Of a stretch of 40,940 nucleotides of DNA, positions 7,049-17,210 are shown piece by piece. Origin of the DNA: Fidelibacterota bacterium (GTDB taxonomy: Bacteria; Fidelibacterota; Marinisomatia; SCGC-AAA003-L08; GCA-2689995). The number at the start of each line of letters is the position of its first letter. Within the stretch, counting starts at the first letter, position 1. Under the pieces are notes generated by a model. The model saw nothing but the letters and a program-made list of their open reading frames with translations, had not been told where the DNA came from and searched no databases. A program made the position numbers and the translations under genes. Location: the NCBI GenBank assembly GCA_014381925.1, contig JACNKR010000021.1, positions 1-40,940 on the forward strand, read 5' to 3'.

Positions 7049-8260
7049 ATGACTGAATCTATAATATCAATTATTGCATTAATAATTGGTGTAATTCTAG
7101 GTTGGGTATTAAAATCAATATCGACACCTAAGCAATTAGATAATTCTACAGAATTAAAATTATTAAATAAACAATTAATTGAATCTGAAAAGCGAGAAAG
7201 TGTTTCAAATACAAAAGTTGAAGAATTCTCAAGACGATATGATGAAGAAAAAAGTCGGTTGGAAAAGATTCAATCTGATATGGAAAATAGTTTTAAGGCA
7301 TTAGCCTCAGATATTGCAAAAGGGAATTCTGAAGTATTTTTAAAAATGGCAAGTGATAAATTTAGTGTTCTCAAAGATTCTTCTGAAAAACATTTAGATG
7401 AAAAGAAAAAGTTAATTGATCAAAGTCTTGAAGGAATGAATCTAAAATTAGAAACAATTTCAAAACAATCGACTGAATTAAAAACTTCATTAGAAGAAAA
7501 TAAAACAGAAACAGAAAAACTGAGAGATACTACTGGGAAATTGAGAGAAATTTTATCTTCTTCTCAAAGAAGAGGTCAATGGGGTGAGCGAATGGTTGAA
7601 GATATTCTTAATTTTATTGGATTAGTTGAGCATATAAATTATAAAAAACAAGTAATGGTTGAAACCGGAGAAAAACCCGATTACACATTTTATTTACCCA
7701 AAGAAAAAGTCCTAAATATGGATGTGAAATTTCCATTGACCCATTATGAAAAATATATGGATTCAGAAAATGAAAATGAAATGGAAAATGAAAAAATAGC
7801 ATTTTTGAAAGATGTAAAAAACCATGTGAAGGCCGTTGCATCTCGCACATATATTGACACTGCATCAGGGACATTAGATTATGTGATGTTATTTATACCA
7901 AATGAATCCATTTATGGGTTTATTAATAAAGAGAAGCCAGAGCTGATAAATTATGCATTAGAAAATAGAGTATTACTTTGCTCACCACTTACATTATATG
8001 CTGTACTTTCATTAATTCATCAAGCAACACGGAATTTTGCAATGGAAGAAAAAGCGACAGAAGTATTAAAATTACTGGAGACATTCCGGGTTCAATGGCA
8101 AAAATATATAGAAAAAATGACTACCTTAGGAAATAGTATTGATTCTGCGAAAAGAAATTATGATCAATTGGTATCTACTCGAACAAATCAATTAGAAAAA
8201 CCATTAAAAAGAATTGATGAATTATCTCAATCTTATAACCAATTAGAAATTGAGGAATAA
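7049..8260 (+). CDS. rmuC: DNA recombination protein RmuC
   Basis: A 403-residue RmuC-family protein. It has an N-terminal membrane anchor (residues 4-22), a long coiled coil (about 30-170), and then the conserved core starting at SSSQRRGQWGERMVEDIL. The core includes KPDYTFYLPKEKVLNMDVKFP, the PD-(D/E)XK-like nuclease region, and FIPNESIYGF. RmuC limits recombination at inverted repeats, and the family is predicted to be a nuclease. The SD-like AAGGA upstream fits the chosen ATG. The gene converges on the peptidase gene with only 4 bp between stops. Confidence 0.9.
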   Translation: MTESIISIIALIIGVILGWVLKSISTPKQLDNSTELKLLNKQLIESEKRESVSNTKVEEFSRRYDEEKSRLEKIQSDMENSFKALASDIAKGNSEVFLKMASDKFSVLKDSSEKHLDEKKKLIDQSLEGMNLKLETISKQSTELKTSLEENKTETEKLRDTTGKLREILSSSQRRGQWGERMVEDILNFIGLVEHINYKKQVMVETGEKPDYTFYLPKEKVLNMDVKFPLTHYEKYMDSENENEMENEKIAFLKDVKNHVKAVASRTYIDTASGTLDYVMLFIPNESIYGFINKEKPELINYALENRVLLCSPLTLYAVLSLIHQATRNFAMEEKATEVLKLLETFRVQWQKYIEKMTTLGNSIDSAKRNYDQLVSTRTNQLEKPLKRIDELSQSYNQLEIEE

Positions 8261-8264
8261 TAAA

Positions 8265-10250
8265 TTATTTAATCCACTTAAGGGGTGAATCAGGGGTTTT
8301 ATGATTTCCTTTCGCAACATTATTTCCATGATTAAAAACTAAATACCCATATTTTCCATAATGGGGTACTTTTCTAGCAAGGGGAGTTAATTCATCATAG
8401 TGCGTTGAATAAATTACTAATGCAGGAAGACCATTTTCATGTTCAAATGCCCATACAACACTATGTTCAAATGCATCAAATAAGTTGCCATAAATATCTA
8501 AAGAGCCATTGATTTTTATATTATTTAATTTTTTGGGTAATACCCCTAAATAAATAACAGGTGCATCAGGAATAGTTGAAATCGGTGTCAAAATCTGTGG
8601 ATTATTTGATTCATTAATGTAACCATTAAAAGATTTTACTAGCTTATTCCACTTCTTATTATTTTCTGGAATTATAAAATTAAAGGACGATTCGCTTAGT
8701 AAATGTCGAATGGTCATATCTAACTCTTCGGGGTGGAGTTTTCTCATTAAGTGATAATCTGGATCTATTGAAATTTCACTCAATCCATCGGTGTTGATAA
8801 ATGTAAACTCAGAATTTGAATACATAGTATTATTAATTATATCACCATTATTTTGTATAGTAGTTATTGGAATCCACATTGGTTTAATTTTTTCAGATTG
8901 TACAATAAATAATGAATCATTTCTTTCAGTGAGGGTAATTAATGGTACTCCTGGTTGTTTCACCCATGCTTCCTGAAATAATGCTAAATCTTTTCCACTT
9001 ATTTTTTCAAATGCTTCTATAAAATCAGCCCAAGTTCCATGCCCCCATTGTTCATTTATAATAACAATTTGTAATGCTTTAATAAATGCATCATGTCCTA
9101 TATATTCTTCAATCATGTGGAAAATCATTGCTACTTTTCCATAACCGATTGAACGGGTAGCCATATCAGTTCTGCGATGAAATTCTGAAGGTGGATTATC
9201 ATTACTTTCATTTACATATACTGAAAAATCTTTTAAAATATCTTTTCGGTATTGCTTGCCAGACATTGAACTACGATTTTGTTTATATAGATAATCAGCT
9301 TGGTAAGTTGTTAATCCTTCGCACCAGTTTCCATCATCGCCTACATTTACCGAGTTACCCCACCAATTATGTAATACTTCATGTCCAAGAGATGTAAATA
9401 CTATAAACGGTAAATGAATTACAGACCGACCTAAAACAGTATATGATGGCATTCCGTATCCTGTTGGAAAAAAGTTTTCTACTACTGCAAATTTAGAGAA
9501 CGGATATGGAGATAACATGTCAGAATACATATCGACATAATCCATACTTTTTTGGATATAATCTGTAGCTAATGAAGAATCCTCTGGGAAAAAGTAAGTA
9601 TAAAATTCTATACCATTATGAATTTGTTTTTGCACATTCCATTTTGCCGCAGTAATGAATATCCCTTCAACGGGGTGCATTGTTTTAAATTCAGTTGTGA
9701 TGATTTCTGCTTCATTTGAATTTAACACTTTCCCTTCAGAAACTGCAGACCAACCATCAGGTAGATGTACAGATGTTGTAAAATAAATCAATTCTTCATT
9801 TGCCATTGGGTAGTATCCTGCACTTGGAGAAAGGAAAACTCCTTCTTCAGAAATAGTAGCATTAATTTCCATTGCTACTTTTTCACGGCTAAAACTTGCC
9901 TCTTCTGTATCTTGAAATAATTTCCCAGCGTAGTTAATTTTTATAGTTGATATAGGTTTATCAAACCATCCTCGCTTAATGGAATATTTTGAAAGTCCAT
10001 TACCCAAATTTTCTTCTAATATTGAAAATGACTTTTCTTTATCATTAACGAATATAGATTCTACCGTTAGTTTATTAGATAAATTAAAATCCCACGATTT
10101 AGAATCAGTTTCAATTACAAATGAATCTATAACTGATAAATCATGTGTATGTGGATTAATTTTTAATATGATATCATGCATTTGAATTTTACTATTTGCA
10201 AAAATTATTGAACAGAATAGTAATATTATTAGTGATATATTTTTAGTCAT
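8265..10250 (-). CDS. Secreted M1-family (gluzincin) metallopeptidase
   Basis: A 661-residue exported protein (signal peptide about 1-20, ending IIFANS). The zinc site is complete: H290-E-V-L-H294 followed by NWWGN, and E311 in NWCEGLTTYQ, as in M1 aminopeptidases. Instead of the classical GAMEN exopeptidase motif, the sequence has GYGMPSYTVLG (264-274), so its cleavage mode may differ from aminopeptidase N. The C-terminal 250 residues are not recognisable. It lies downstream of a thioredoxin-like gene on the same strand (79-bp gap). A periplasmic or surface peptide-processing role is likely. Confidence 0.85.
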   Translation of the reverse strand: MTKNISLIILLFCSIIFANSKIQMHDIILKINPHTHDLSVIDSFVIETDSKSWDFNLSNKLTVESIFVNDKEKSFSILEENLGNGLSKYSIKRGWFDKPISTIKINYAGKLFQDTEEASFSREKVAMEINATISEEGVFLSPSAGYYPMANEELIYFTTSVHLPDGWSAVSEGKVLNSNEAEIITTEFKTMHPVEGIFITAAKWNVQKQIHNGIEFYTYFFPEDSSLATDYIQKSMDYVDMYSDMLSPYPFSKFAVVENFFPTGYGMPSYTVLGRSVIHLPFIVFTSLGHEVLHNWWGNSVNVGDDGNWCEGLTTYQADYLYKQNRSSMSGKQYRKDILKDFSVYVNESNDNPPSEFHRRTDMATRSIGYGKVAMIFHMIEEYIGHDAFIKALQIVIINEQWGHGTWADFIEAFEKISGKDLALFQEAWVKQPGVPLITLTERNDSLFIVQSEKIKPMWIPITTIQNNGDIINNTMYSNSEFTFINTDGLSEISIDPDYHLMRKLHPEELDMTIRHLLSESSFNFIIPENNKKWNKLVKSFNGYINESNNPQILTPISTIPDAPVIYLGVLPKKLNNIKINGSLDIYGNLFDAFEHSVVWAFEHENGLPALVIYSTHYDELTPLARKVPHYGKYGYLVFNHGNNVAKGNHKTPDSPLKWIK

Positions 10251-10329
10251 CGTTTTCCTTTGTTTTTTCCCAATATTTAAAACGGGTGTATTTTGTACAG
10301 TATTTATTTTGGAATTTCATTAATCGTAT

Positions 10330-10899
10330 TTATTTTTGTAATAATGATCGAATAAAATCAATACATGAGGCGTCATCCCATTTCGCTGACCCAATTTGCT
10401 TAAATACAATTTTACCATTTTTATCTATAATAAATGTTGTGGGTATTCCCCAAGTTCGAAATACTTTTGGACCACCTGTGAATACAAATTCTACACCTGG
10501 TATTTTATCAAGCCACCAAGGTTCCTGTAAGTAAAAAGGAAGTGAAAACTGTTTTTCTTTTAAAAAGGTCTTAACTATTTTTGGTTTTTGATCTGAAATA
10601 ACTAAAAATGAAATATCATCAGTTTTTAAAGAATCATATAATTGTTGAATATTATACAGTTCTGTTACACATGGAGCACACCAAGTTGTCCAAAGATTAA
10701 TGAAAATCACTTTGTTCTTAAATTGTGAAAGTAAAATTGTATCACCAGCTAATGTAGATAATTCCCAATTATAGTCTGCAATTCCAAAATCAGTATTTTC
10801 TGTATTTTTTGGAAATTCGGGGGTTTTCAATTCCTGTGAATTGAGTTGTGCAACCAAAAAAGAAACACATAGGATTATCAAATAATAATTAATATTCAT
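10330..10899 (-). CDS. TlpA/ResA-like periplasmic thioredoxin
   Basis: A 189-residue exported thioredoxin-fold protein. The N-terminal signal segment (about 1-19) is followed by INLWTTWCAPCVTEL with the redox pair C74/C77. The cis-proline region is visible as GIPTTFIIDKNGKIVF. TlpA/ResA-type proteins reduce periplasmic disulfides, often for cytochrome c maturation. It sits between the ABC permease and the M1 peptidase on one strand, with gaps of 62 and 79 bp, so co-transcription is possible. Confidence 0.87.
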   Translation of the reverse strand: MNINYYLIILCVSFLVAQLNSQELKTPEFPKNTENTDFGIADYNWELSTLAGDTILLSQFKNKVIFINLWTTWCAPCVTELYNIQQLYDSLKTDDISFLVISDQKPKIVKTFLKEKQFSLPFYLQEPWWLDKIPGVEFVFTGGPKVFRTWGIPTTFIIDKNGKIVFKQIGSAKWDDASCIDFIRSLLQK

Positions 10900-10961
10900 A
10901 ATTTTAATCTTCCTGTTTTAATGAGGTATTTGTTTTGGTATTTAGTCATTGAGAATATTAT

Positions 10962-12005
10962 TTAATTTGTTGGAATATTTTTACGATACAATTTTAGTGT
11001 GGCAAGATAAAAGAGTCCGCTAAGCACAAGCGAGCCCAATGTGCGTAATGAAAATAAATCACCGAAAAACGAGGCAAATAAATCCACACCATCCCCTGGA
11101 ACGATTTCCATGCTATTAATCAAATTTTGATCATTAATCATGGTTGGTATCGCCACAAAAATATTTACAATCTCCGATACAAATGCATTTTCACCAAAAA
11201 TAACCTGAAGCGTAATGCTGAATAAAATGGGCAACCCGATGCCTGCAATCAGAGGGCGATTTCTCACTGTTGCGGAGACAAGCATCAAAAATAAAATAAA
11301 CGGACTCATCCAAATCAAGGCGATGACTTGATATACAATCAAATCAAAAAATAAATCTATCATATTGATTTGGCTCAATGTACCAGAAAGAACCTCCCAA
11401 ATTTCTCCACTAACAATTCGAATAGCAAGTTGTGAATACACCAAATAAATACTTAGCATGGAAATCGTTAAGCCAATGATGCCCACTGCTCCCGCCTTCA
11501 ACTTGGAAAATAAAATCCAATGATCGCTGACAGGCAAACTTCGAAAATACAAAGTGCTATCATTGGAACGCTCCTTATAAAGGGAATCAGAAAAATAAAA
11601 CAGACCAATGAACATGACAAATAATTGAATCATGGAAAATCCTGCTAAAATTCCATAACTGTATGGTTTAATGATGGTCATGGGGGATTCAGCCAACTTC
11701 TCTTCTATAATTTGTTTTTCCTTAGATAGAAGTTTGCCCATATTTAAGAAATCATCCACATTATAGTTTTCGTTTGTTAAACTCATACTGAACGTAATTT
11801 CATCTTTTTTCTCTTGGCTTAATTCCTCTAAATCCATTTCATTTAATAACATTTTATCAACCAATTCTGATTTTATCTTTTGAGATAGTCGATTCATCGG
11901 AACCAATGTCAACAATAATAAAAATGAAAACACGCCCACAGTCCAAAACGTAACTCGCCTCCATTCCCACCATTCTCGTTTAAGTAAAGTTAATAATTCG
12001 CTCAT
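10962..12005 (-). CDS. ABC-2-type transporter permease
   Basis: A 347-residue membrane protein. TM1 lies at about 17-36, a polar extracytoplasmic segment follows (40-115), and several further helices lie at about 120-140, 170-190, 225-250, 255-275 and 315-340. The start overlaps the end of the ATPase gene by 4 bp, so the two are translationally coupled. With the ATPase and the GntR regulator this forms the YtrA-YtrB-like layout known from Firmicutes and FCB bacteria, usually linked to cell-envelope stress or antimicrobial peptide export. The substrate is not known. Confidence 0.82.
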   Translation of the reverse strand: MSELLTLLKREWWEWRRVTFWTVGVFSFLLLLTLVPMNRLSQKIKSELVDKMLLNEMDLEELSQEKKDEITFSMSLTNENYNVDDFLNMGKLLSKEKQIIEEKLAESPMTIIKPYSYGILAGFSMIQLFVMFIGLFYFSDSLYKERSNDSTLYFRSLPVSDHWILFSKLKAGAVGIIGLTISMLSIYLVYSQLAIRIVSGEIWEVLSGTLSQINMIDLFFDLIVYQVIALIWMSPFILFLMLVSATVRNRPLIAGIGLPILFSITLQVIFGENAFVSEIVNIFVAIPTMINDQNLINSMEIVPGDGVDLFASFFGDLFSLRTLGSLVLSGLFYLATLKLYRKNIPTN

Positions 12006-12856
12006 TCTTTTCCTCCCATTATAGCAACAAATATATCTGATATTGATGGTTTACTAATTTGACCATATTTATCAATTTTTGATTTTTCAATATCCTTTAA
12101 TAAAAAATTTATACTTCCCAATATTTTTTGTTCACTGAGTGGGTTTAATTTCCGAATATCATTTGCATTTTTTTCATTTACTGAAATTGATGAATATTTT
12201 TGATTTAGATTTTCTAATGAATCTAGCAAGATTATTTCCCCTTTTCGAATAAAAATAACATCGCTCAAAATATGTTCAATTTCTTCAATTTGATGTGTAG
12301 ATATAAAAATAGATCGCGTTTCATTAAAATATTCTTCTAAAATGGAATTATAAAATTGTTTCCGAAATAAAATATCAAGTCCGTGAGTTGGTTCATCGAG
12401 TACTAAAAATTGTGTATCTGTTGATAAAACCATTGCTAAATGCAATTGAGTTTTCATGCCTTTTGATAGTGTTCCGACTTTTTGGTTATTTTTAATATTT
12501 GTTTTAGATAATTGTTCATTACACTTTTCTATATTGAATTTTGTATTAAACTGACGCTGAAATTCTAATGCCTGCCACACTTTCATCCATTGTGGAATTA
12601 CTGGAATATCATGAATTACACCCACATTTTTCATTAATTCTGCTCGAAATAATTTTGGTTCATGTCCTAATATCGAAATATTACCTTCATATTCAATTAA
12701 CCCAGTTAATGCTCTTAACATTGTTGTTTTTCCCGATCCATTAGGTCCAATTAATCCAACAATTTTCCCTGGATTTATTGTTAAATTAATTTGGTTGAGT
12801 GCCTTCAGTTTCCCAAATGATTTATTTAAATTTTGAATTTCTACAATTGGATTCAC
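12002..12856 (-). CDS. ABC transporter ATP-binding protein
   Basis: A 284-residue ATPase. Walker A is GPNGSGKT (37-44), the signature is a degenerate LSKGMKTQ (130-137) in place of LSGGQ, and Walker B is LVLDEP (151-156), followed by the D-loop GLD and the switch histidine in STHQ. The degenerate signature is usual for GntR-linked YtrB/BcrA-like drug-export ATPases. It overlaps the permease by 4 bp and abuts the GntR gene by a 1-bp overlap. Confidence 0.92.
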   Translation of the reverse strand: MNPIVEIQNLNKSFGKLKALNQINLTINPGKIVGLIGPNGSGKTTMLRALTGLIEYEGNISILGHEPKLFRAELMKNVGVIHDIPVIPQWMKVWQALEFQRQFNTKFNIEKCNEQLSKTNIKNNQKVGTLSKGMKTQLHLAMVLSTDTQFLVLDEPTHGLDILFRKQFYNSILEEYFNETRSIFISTHQIEEIEHILSDVIFIRKGEIILLDSLENLNQKYSSISVNEKNANDIRKLNPLSEQKILGSINFLLKDIEKSKIDKYGQISKPSISDIFVAIMGGKE

Positions 12857-13230
12857 TATTTGATTTCCTTACTTATAATTGATATTTGTTTTTTTAAGTC
12901 AGAAAGCGAAATTCCTAATAGATTGGCATTTTTTATAACATTTACTAAATCTTTATTTAGAAATTTATTTTTGCGTTCTTCTTTTAATTTGTTAAAAGTT
13001 CCAACCTTTATTTGCATCCCCAATCCTCTTTTTTTATCCAGAATACCCTCCTCAACAAGTGTTTTAATTGTATTCATTACCGTAATTGGATTGAGTTCAA
13101 ATTGTGAAGATAATTTACGAACAGATGGAATAAATTCACCTTCTTTTAAATTTCCATTTAAAATAGATTGGCGAATTTCTTCTGCGAGTTGCAAGAAAAT
13201 TGGTTTATCGGTATTAAATTGTAATGTCAT
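12856..13230 (-). CDS. GntR-family (YtrA-like) transcriptional regulator
   Basis: A 124-residue regulator with an N-terminal winged HTH (DKPIFLQLAEEIRQSILNG, then GEFIPSVRKLSSQFELNPITVMNTIKTLVEEGILDKKRGLGM) and a short C-terminal helix region instead of a large effector domain. That is the YtrA subfamily layout. It heads the ABC operon. A near-palindromic operator (13240-13269) lies just upstream of its start, which suggests autorepression that is relieved under envelope stress. Confidence 0.9.
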   Translation of the reverse strand: MTLQFNTDKPIFLQLAEEIRQSILNGNLKEGEFIPSVRKLSSQFELNPITVMNTIKTLVEEGILDKKRGLGMQIKVGTFNKLKEERKNKFLNKDLVNVIKNANLLGISLSDLKKQISIISKEIK

Positions 13231-13239
13231 ATATTTCGC

Positions 13240-13269
13240 TTTAGTGTACTACTGTAGTATAACACTAAA
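13240..13269. promoter_or_regulatory. Palindromic operator of the GntR/ABC operon
   Basis: A 30-bp imperfect palindrome with exact 8-bp outer arms TTTAGTGT and ACACTAAA around the inner symmetrical ACTACTGTAGT. It lies 10 bp upstream of the GntR start codon and contains a TATACT on the minus strand that could be the -10 element. This matches the position and form of YtrA-type operators. Binding is inferred. Confidence 0.65.
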
Positions 13270-13290
13270 TCAATATATGTTTAGATAAAA

Positions 13291-14004
13291 TTATTTTATT
13301 GCACTAAATAGACTTGTAACACCAAATGTTAAATCTTCATATTGAGGGTTGTTAAATCCTTTTGAAGCCATTAATTTTAGCATTTCTTTTCGGTTAAGAA
13401 AGTTTTGAACAGATTCAGGAAGATAGCGATATGCATCAGATCTAGCGAAAAACGCACCAATTCGGGGTAAAATATATTTAAAATAAAATTGATATATTGA
13501 TTTAAATATTTTAGATTCAGGTTCTTGAAATTCCAAAATAGCACAAATACCACCAGGTTTTAATACTCGAAAAAATTCTGACATTGCTTGTTCAAAATGA
13601 CCAATATTTCTAAATCCATACGAAATAGTAAGTGCGTCAAAAACATTATCTTCAAATGGTAGGTTCTCACCATCCCCTTGAACAAATGAAAACTTATCAT
13701 TTACTTTTTTATTTATTGATTTTTGTCGAGCATGTTTTACCATGTTAAATGAATAGTCTAATCCAATGATTTTCACATTATGATGTTTTAGGATTGCAAA
13801 TCCAACATCACCTGTTCCTGTAGCTACATCTAAAACAGATTGATTATTTTTCAATTTTAATCGTTTTACTAACATTCGACGCCAATATAAATCTATCCCT
13901 AAGCTGAGTAGGTGGTTTAAAAAATCATATTTGCCTGATATGTCATCAAACATTTTTTGGACAAATTTCTTTTTATTGTCACCACGATGTAAAAATTCAT
14001 TCAT
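13291..14004 (-). CDS. menG: Demethylmenaquinone methyltransferase (MenG/UbiE)
   Basis: A 237-residue UbiE/MenG enzyme that methylates demethylmenaquinone in the last step of menaquinone synthesis. Visible are FDDISGKYDFLNHLLSLGID (family N-terminal signature), motif I VLDVATGTGD (57-66), and the family stretch DALTISYGFRNI with the downstream RVLKPGG. The length is normal for the family. It is divergent from menF-menD, with 84 bp between starts, so the two sides probably share a promoter region. Confidence 0.93.
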   Translation of the reverse strand: MNEFLHRGDNKKKFVQKMFDDISGKYDFLNHLLSLGIDLYWRRMLVKRLKLKNNQSVLDVATGTGDVGFAILKHHNVKIIGLDYSFNMVKHARQKSINKKVNDKFSFVQGDGENLPFEDNVFDALTISYGFRNIGHFEQAMSEFFRVLKPGGICAILEFQEPESKIFKSIYQFYFKYILPRIGAFFARSDAYRYLPESVQNFLNRKEMLKLMASKGFNNPQYEDLTFGVTSLFSAIK

Positions 14005-14088
14005 AAAATTGGTTATAAAATCTGTTTATTGTGAAATTTCAAGAGGGTTAAATTTAAACTTAAAATTATAGCATGAAATAAGGGTTAA

Positions 14089-15507
14089 TTGAATATAAAA
14101 ACACTACAATTGCAAAATTATCAAGAAATAATTGAATCAAGAATAAAATCAGCACTTATTCTTTCAAGAGAAAGAAATGAAGAAGTTGTATTATCACATG
14201 CTTTTAAAATTGATGCAACAGATTTACTACCCATTTTAACACATCCAGCAGATAGGCATTCTACTCGAATATATCTCGAAAAACCATCTATTGGATTTGC
14301 TATGGCAGGCATGGGTTCAACATTAACTATTGATTTAAATGGAAGTATTAAAGATTTTAATAAAAAAATTGCAGATGTAAAAAATCGAATTATTTATGAA
14401 AAAGGAAATAATTGCCCTGAGCCTTCATTCTTAGGTGGCCATGCATTTAATCCATCTGTGGAAGCAGATGAAACATGGGTAAAATTTCCAAGGGGACGAT
14501 TTATTTTACCTGAATGTCTTGCAACTAAAAATAATAATGAGTCTTGGTTGACAATTTCAATTCTTGTAAATCAAAATCAAAATCCAAAAAAGATATTAAA
14601 ACGATTTATTAATTTGTGTATTCATTATGAAAATAGAATGCCTGTTACATTGCCACCAATTACAAGTAGTCCTGTTGATAAATTTAAAGATATTCCCGAC
14701 CATAAAAATTATGCCAATACAATTAATTTAATTTTAGAAAGGTTAAAACCTGGTAATATAGAAAAAGTCGTTTTATCTCGCTCTCATCATGTTAAAGTTG
14801 GGAGAAATTTTAGTGCAATATCAGGAATGCAAGTATTGCGAAATGCATATCCAAAATGTATGTCTTTCTTTTTTTCTTTTCCAAATGAAGGGGTATTCTT
14901 TGGTTCAACACCCGAAAGATTAGTCTGTTTGAATGAAAAGAATATTGAAACAGAAGCATTGGCAGGTACAATTTCTCGTGGGAAAAATTTAGAAGAAGAT
15001 AGATTATTAGCGGATAGATTACAGCGAAGTCACAAGGAATGTGAAGAACATAGATTTGTTTTAGATGAAATACTTAGAAAACTTAAACCTATTACAAGTC
15101 AATTAGATTTCACTGAATATCCAGAAATATTAAAATTAAAAAATGTTCAGCATTTAAAAACTCAAATTCATGGTCTGTTAAATTCAAATCAACATATATT
15201 AGAATTAGTAAATCAACTTCATCCAACCCCTGCAGTCGCTGGAACGCCTACTCATGATGCAATGGAGATTATCCAAGAATTAGAGCAACATGATAGAGGT
15301 TGGTATAGTGGTCCAATTGGCTGGACAGATATCTATGGTAATGGTGAGTTTTTTGTTGGATTAAGATCCGCATTAGTGTCAAAAAATGAAGCACATATAT
15401 TTGCTGGTGGGGGAATTGTTTCCGAATCCATTGCCGAAAGAGAATGGGAAGAAACAGAATTAAAAATTCAGCCGATAATAACTGCACTTTCAGGAGGACA
15501 GATTTAA
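14089..15507 (+). CDS. menF: Isochorismate synthase (MenF)
   Basis: A 472-residue chorismate-utilising enzyme that converts chorismate to isochorismate. The C-terminal catalytic domain shows EKVVLSRSHHVKV, ETEALAGTISRG, SHKECEEHRFVLDEI, the HLKTQIHG segment, LHPTPAVAGTP, and GWYSGPIGW with the metal-binding FAGGGIVSESIAEREWEET. The start is TTG at 14089, preceded by AAGGG; no ATG gives a better fit. It abuts menD exactly, so the product is channelled to menaquinone rather than to a siderophore. Confidence 0.92.
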   Translation: MNIKTLQLQNYQEIIESRIKSALILSRERNEEVVLSHAFKIDATDLLPILTHPADRHSTRIYLEKPSIGFAMAGMGSTLTIDLNGSIKDFNKKIADVKNRIIYEKGNNCPEPSFLGGHAFNPSVEADETWVKFPRGRFILPECLATKNNNESWLTISILVNQNQNPKKILKRFINLCIHYENRMPVTLPPITSSPVDKFKDIPDHKNYANTINLILERLKPGNIEKVVLSRSHHVKVGRNFSAISGMQVLRNAYPKCMSFFFSFPNEGVFFGSTPERLVCLNEKNIETEALAGTISRGKNLEEDRLLADRLQRSHKECEEHRFVLDEILRKLKPITSQLDFTEYPEILKLKNVQHLKTQIHGLLNSNQHILELVNQLHPTPAVAGTPTHDAMEIIQELEQHDRGWYSGPIGWTDIYGNGEFFVGLRSALVSKNEAHIFAGGGIVSESIAEREWEETELKIQPIITALSGGQI

Positions 15508-17130
15508 TTGTCTATTTCCAATTTATTATGGTCAAGAAATACAGCTGAAATTTTATCAATATGTGGTGTAAGACATGCATGTATCTCTCCGGGGTCAAGA
15601 AATACCCCTTTAACAATTGGATTTATAGAAAATGCTAAAATTAAATGCCATAGTATTATTGATGAAAGAACCAATGGCTTTTTTGCATTAGGAATTGCAA
15701 AGACATCACAAACACCTGTTGTAATTATTACAACTTCAGGAACGGCAACCGCCAATTTATACCCTGCTATTATTGAGGCAAGTTTAAGTCGAGTTCCGTT
15801 AATTATTCTCACTGCGGATAGACCTCAATATTTAATAGGAACAGGCTCAAATCAAACTATTAATCAACAGGATTTATATGGACATCATGTTCGTGGATTT
15901 ATAGATATTGGATTGCCAAATTCAGTTGAACAATTATTGTCTATATTAAAAAAATCATATTTAATTTCATTGGGATTAAATTATTCAAAAAAGCAGATTA
16001 ACCCACCCGGACCTATACATTTAAATTTTCCTTTTGCTGAACCATTAATAAATAAAAACGAATTAAGTCAAACATTTGAAATAGAAACAGATATTTATGA
16101 TAAATTAAAAATTCAACAAATTAAAATTAATGATGATTACAGTTTAATTCCTGAAGAACTATTAAATACAATGATTGATAAAAATAATATTTTAATTATT
16201 TGTGGTGAAGGATTAACTGAAAATGAGCGAAATTATTTAGTTGATTTAGCAGAAAAATGGGAAGCACCTATTTTTGCTGACTCATTATCAAATATTCGTT
16301 TTGGGTATGCTTCAAACATAATTTTATCACATTATAATTTTTATTTAAATGAATTTCCAATTCCAGATTTAATAATTCGTTTTGGTAAAAAACCAATTTC
16401 TAAATTGCTGAATGAATATTTAGATGAAAATATTGATAAAGTGATTTTATATGATAAAATAGGTCGATTTAATGATGACGCAAAACATGTGTATTCCTAT
16501 TCAGTAATGCAAATTCCTCTAGTTTCTAAACAGAATACGGGTAATAATTATTTAAACTTATTAATAAATTTAGAAATTCAATTTATTACCAAAAAATATC
16601 AAAAATCTTATGAACAGAAGGAACTTGAAATCATAAAAACTTGTTTTGAAAATTTACCTGAATTTAGTAATTGGTTTATTGGTAATTCAATGCCTATTCG
16701 GAATGTAGATAATTTTGTTTCAACAAACTCTAAAAATATATGTGTTTATGGAAATAGAGGTGCAAGTGGAATTGATGGAATAATTTCTACTGCTTTGGGA
16801 ATGGCAATTTTGAATCCCCAAAAATTGAATCTTCTTTTAATTGGCGATGTAAGTTTTAGCTATGATTTTGGAGCTTTACAATTAGCCAAGCAGCGTAAAA
16901 TCCCAATAACAATAATTGTAATTAATAATTCGGGTGGACAAATATTTAATAAATTAGATTATTCAAATTATGGTATTAAAGATTTTGAAAAATATTGGAT
17001 TACAAATCCAATATTAGATATTAAAAAAATAGCAAGTTTATTTGGGTTTGATTATCTATTAATTGAAAAAACAAAACAGATTAAAAATATATCAATTGAG
17101 AATCAAAAATTGATTGAGATAAAAATCTAA
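15508..17130 (+). CDS. menD: SEPHCHC synthase (MenD)
   Basis: A 540-residue thiamine-diphosphate enzyme that joins isochorismate and 2-oxoglutarate. The N-terminal Pyr domain shows CISPGSRNTPL and the cofactor-activating E53 in DERTNGFFALG. The central and PP domains show GNRGASGIDG and the ThDP/metal motif GDVSFSYDFGAL followed by NNSGGQIF. It starts with TTG immediately after the menF stop. The other men genes (menH, menC, menB, menE, menA) do not follow, so the pathway is split in this genome. Confidence 0.93.
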   Translation: MSISNLLWSRNTAEILSICGVRHACISPGSRNTPLTIGFIENAKIKCHSIIDERTNGFFALGIAKTSQTPVVIITTSGTATANLYPAIIEASLSRVPLIILTADRPQYLIGTGSNQTINQQDLYGHHVRGFIDIGLPNSVEQLLSILKKSYLISLGLNYSKKQINPPGPIHLNFPFAEPLINKNELSQTFEIETDIYDKLKIQQIKINDDYSLIPEELLNTMIDKNNILIICGEGLTENERNYLVDLAEKWEAPIFADSLSNIRFGYASNIILSHYNFYLNEFPIPDLIIRFGKKPISKLLNEYLDENIDKVILYDKIGRFNDDAKHVYSYSVMQIPLVSKQNTGNNYLNLLINLEIQFITKKYQKSYEQKELEIIKTCFENLPEFSNWFIGNSMPIRNVDNFVSTNSKNICVYGNRGASGIDGIISTALGMAILNPQKLNLLLIGDVSFSYDFGALQLAKQRKIPITIIVINNSGGQIFNKLDYSNYGIKDFEKYWITNPILDIKKIASLFGFDYLLIEKTKQIKNISIENQKLIEIKI

Positions 17131-17210
17131 TGATAGCTCTGTGGCGAGATTATTATTTGTAAAAATCATTTGTACTGAAATAAACATATTTAATCCAAAA
17201 TACATCATCT

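Noticed and set aside
12833..13288. Plus-strand ORF of 151 codons opposite the GntR gene
   Set aside because: It is antisense to the clear GntR-family gene and its operator, has no domain pattern, and is a mirror reading frame.
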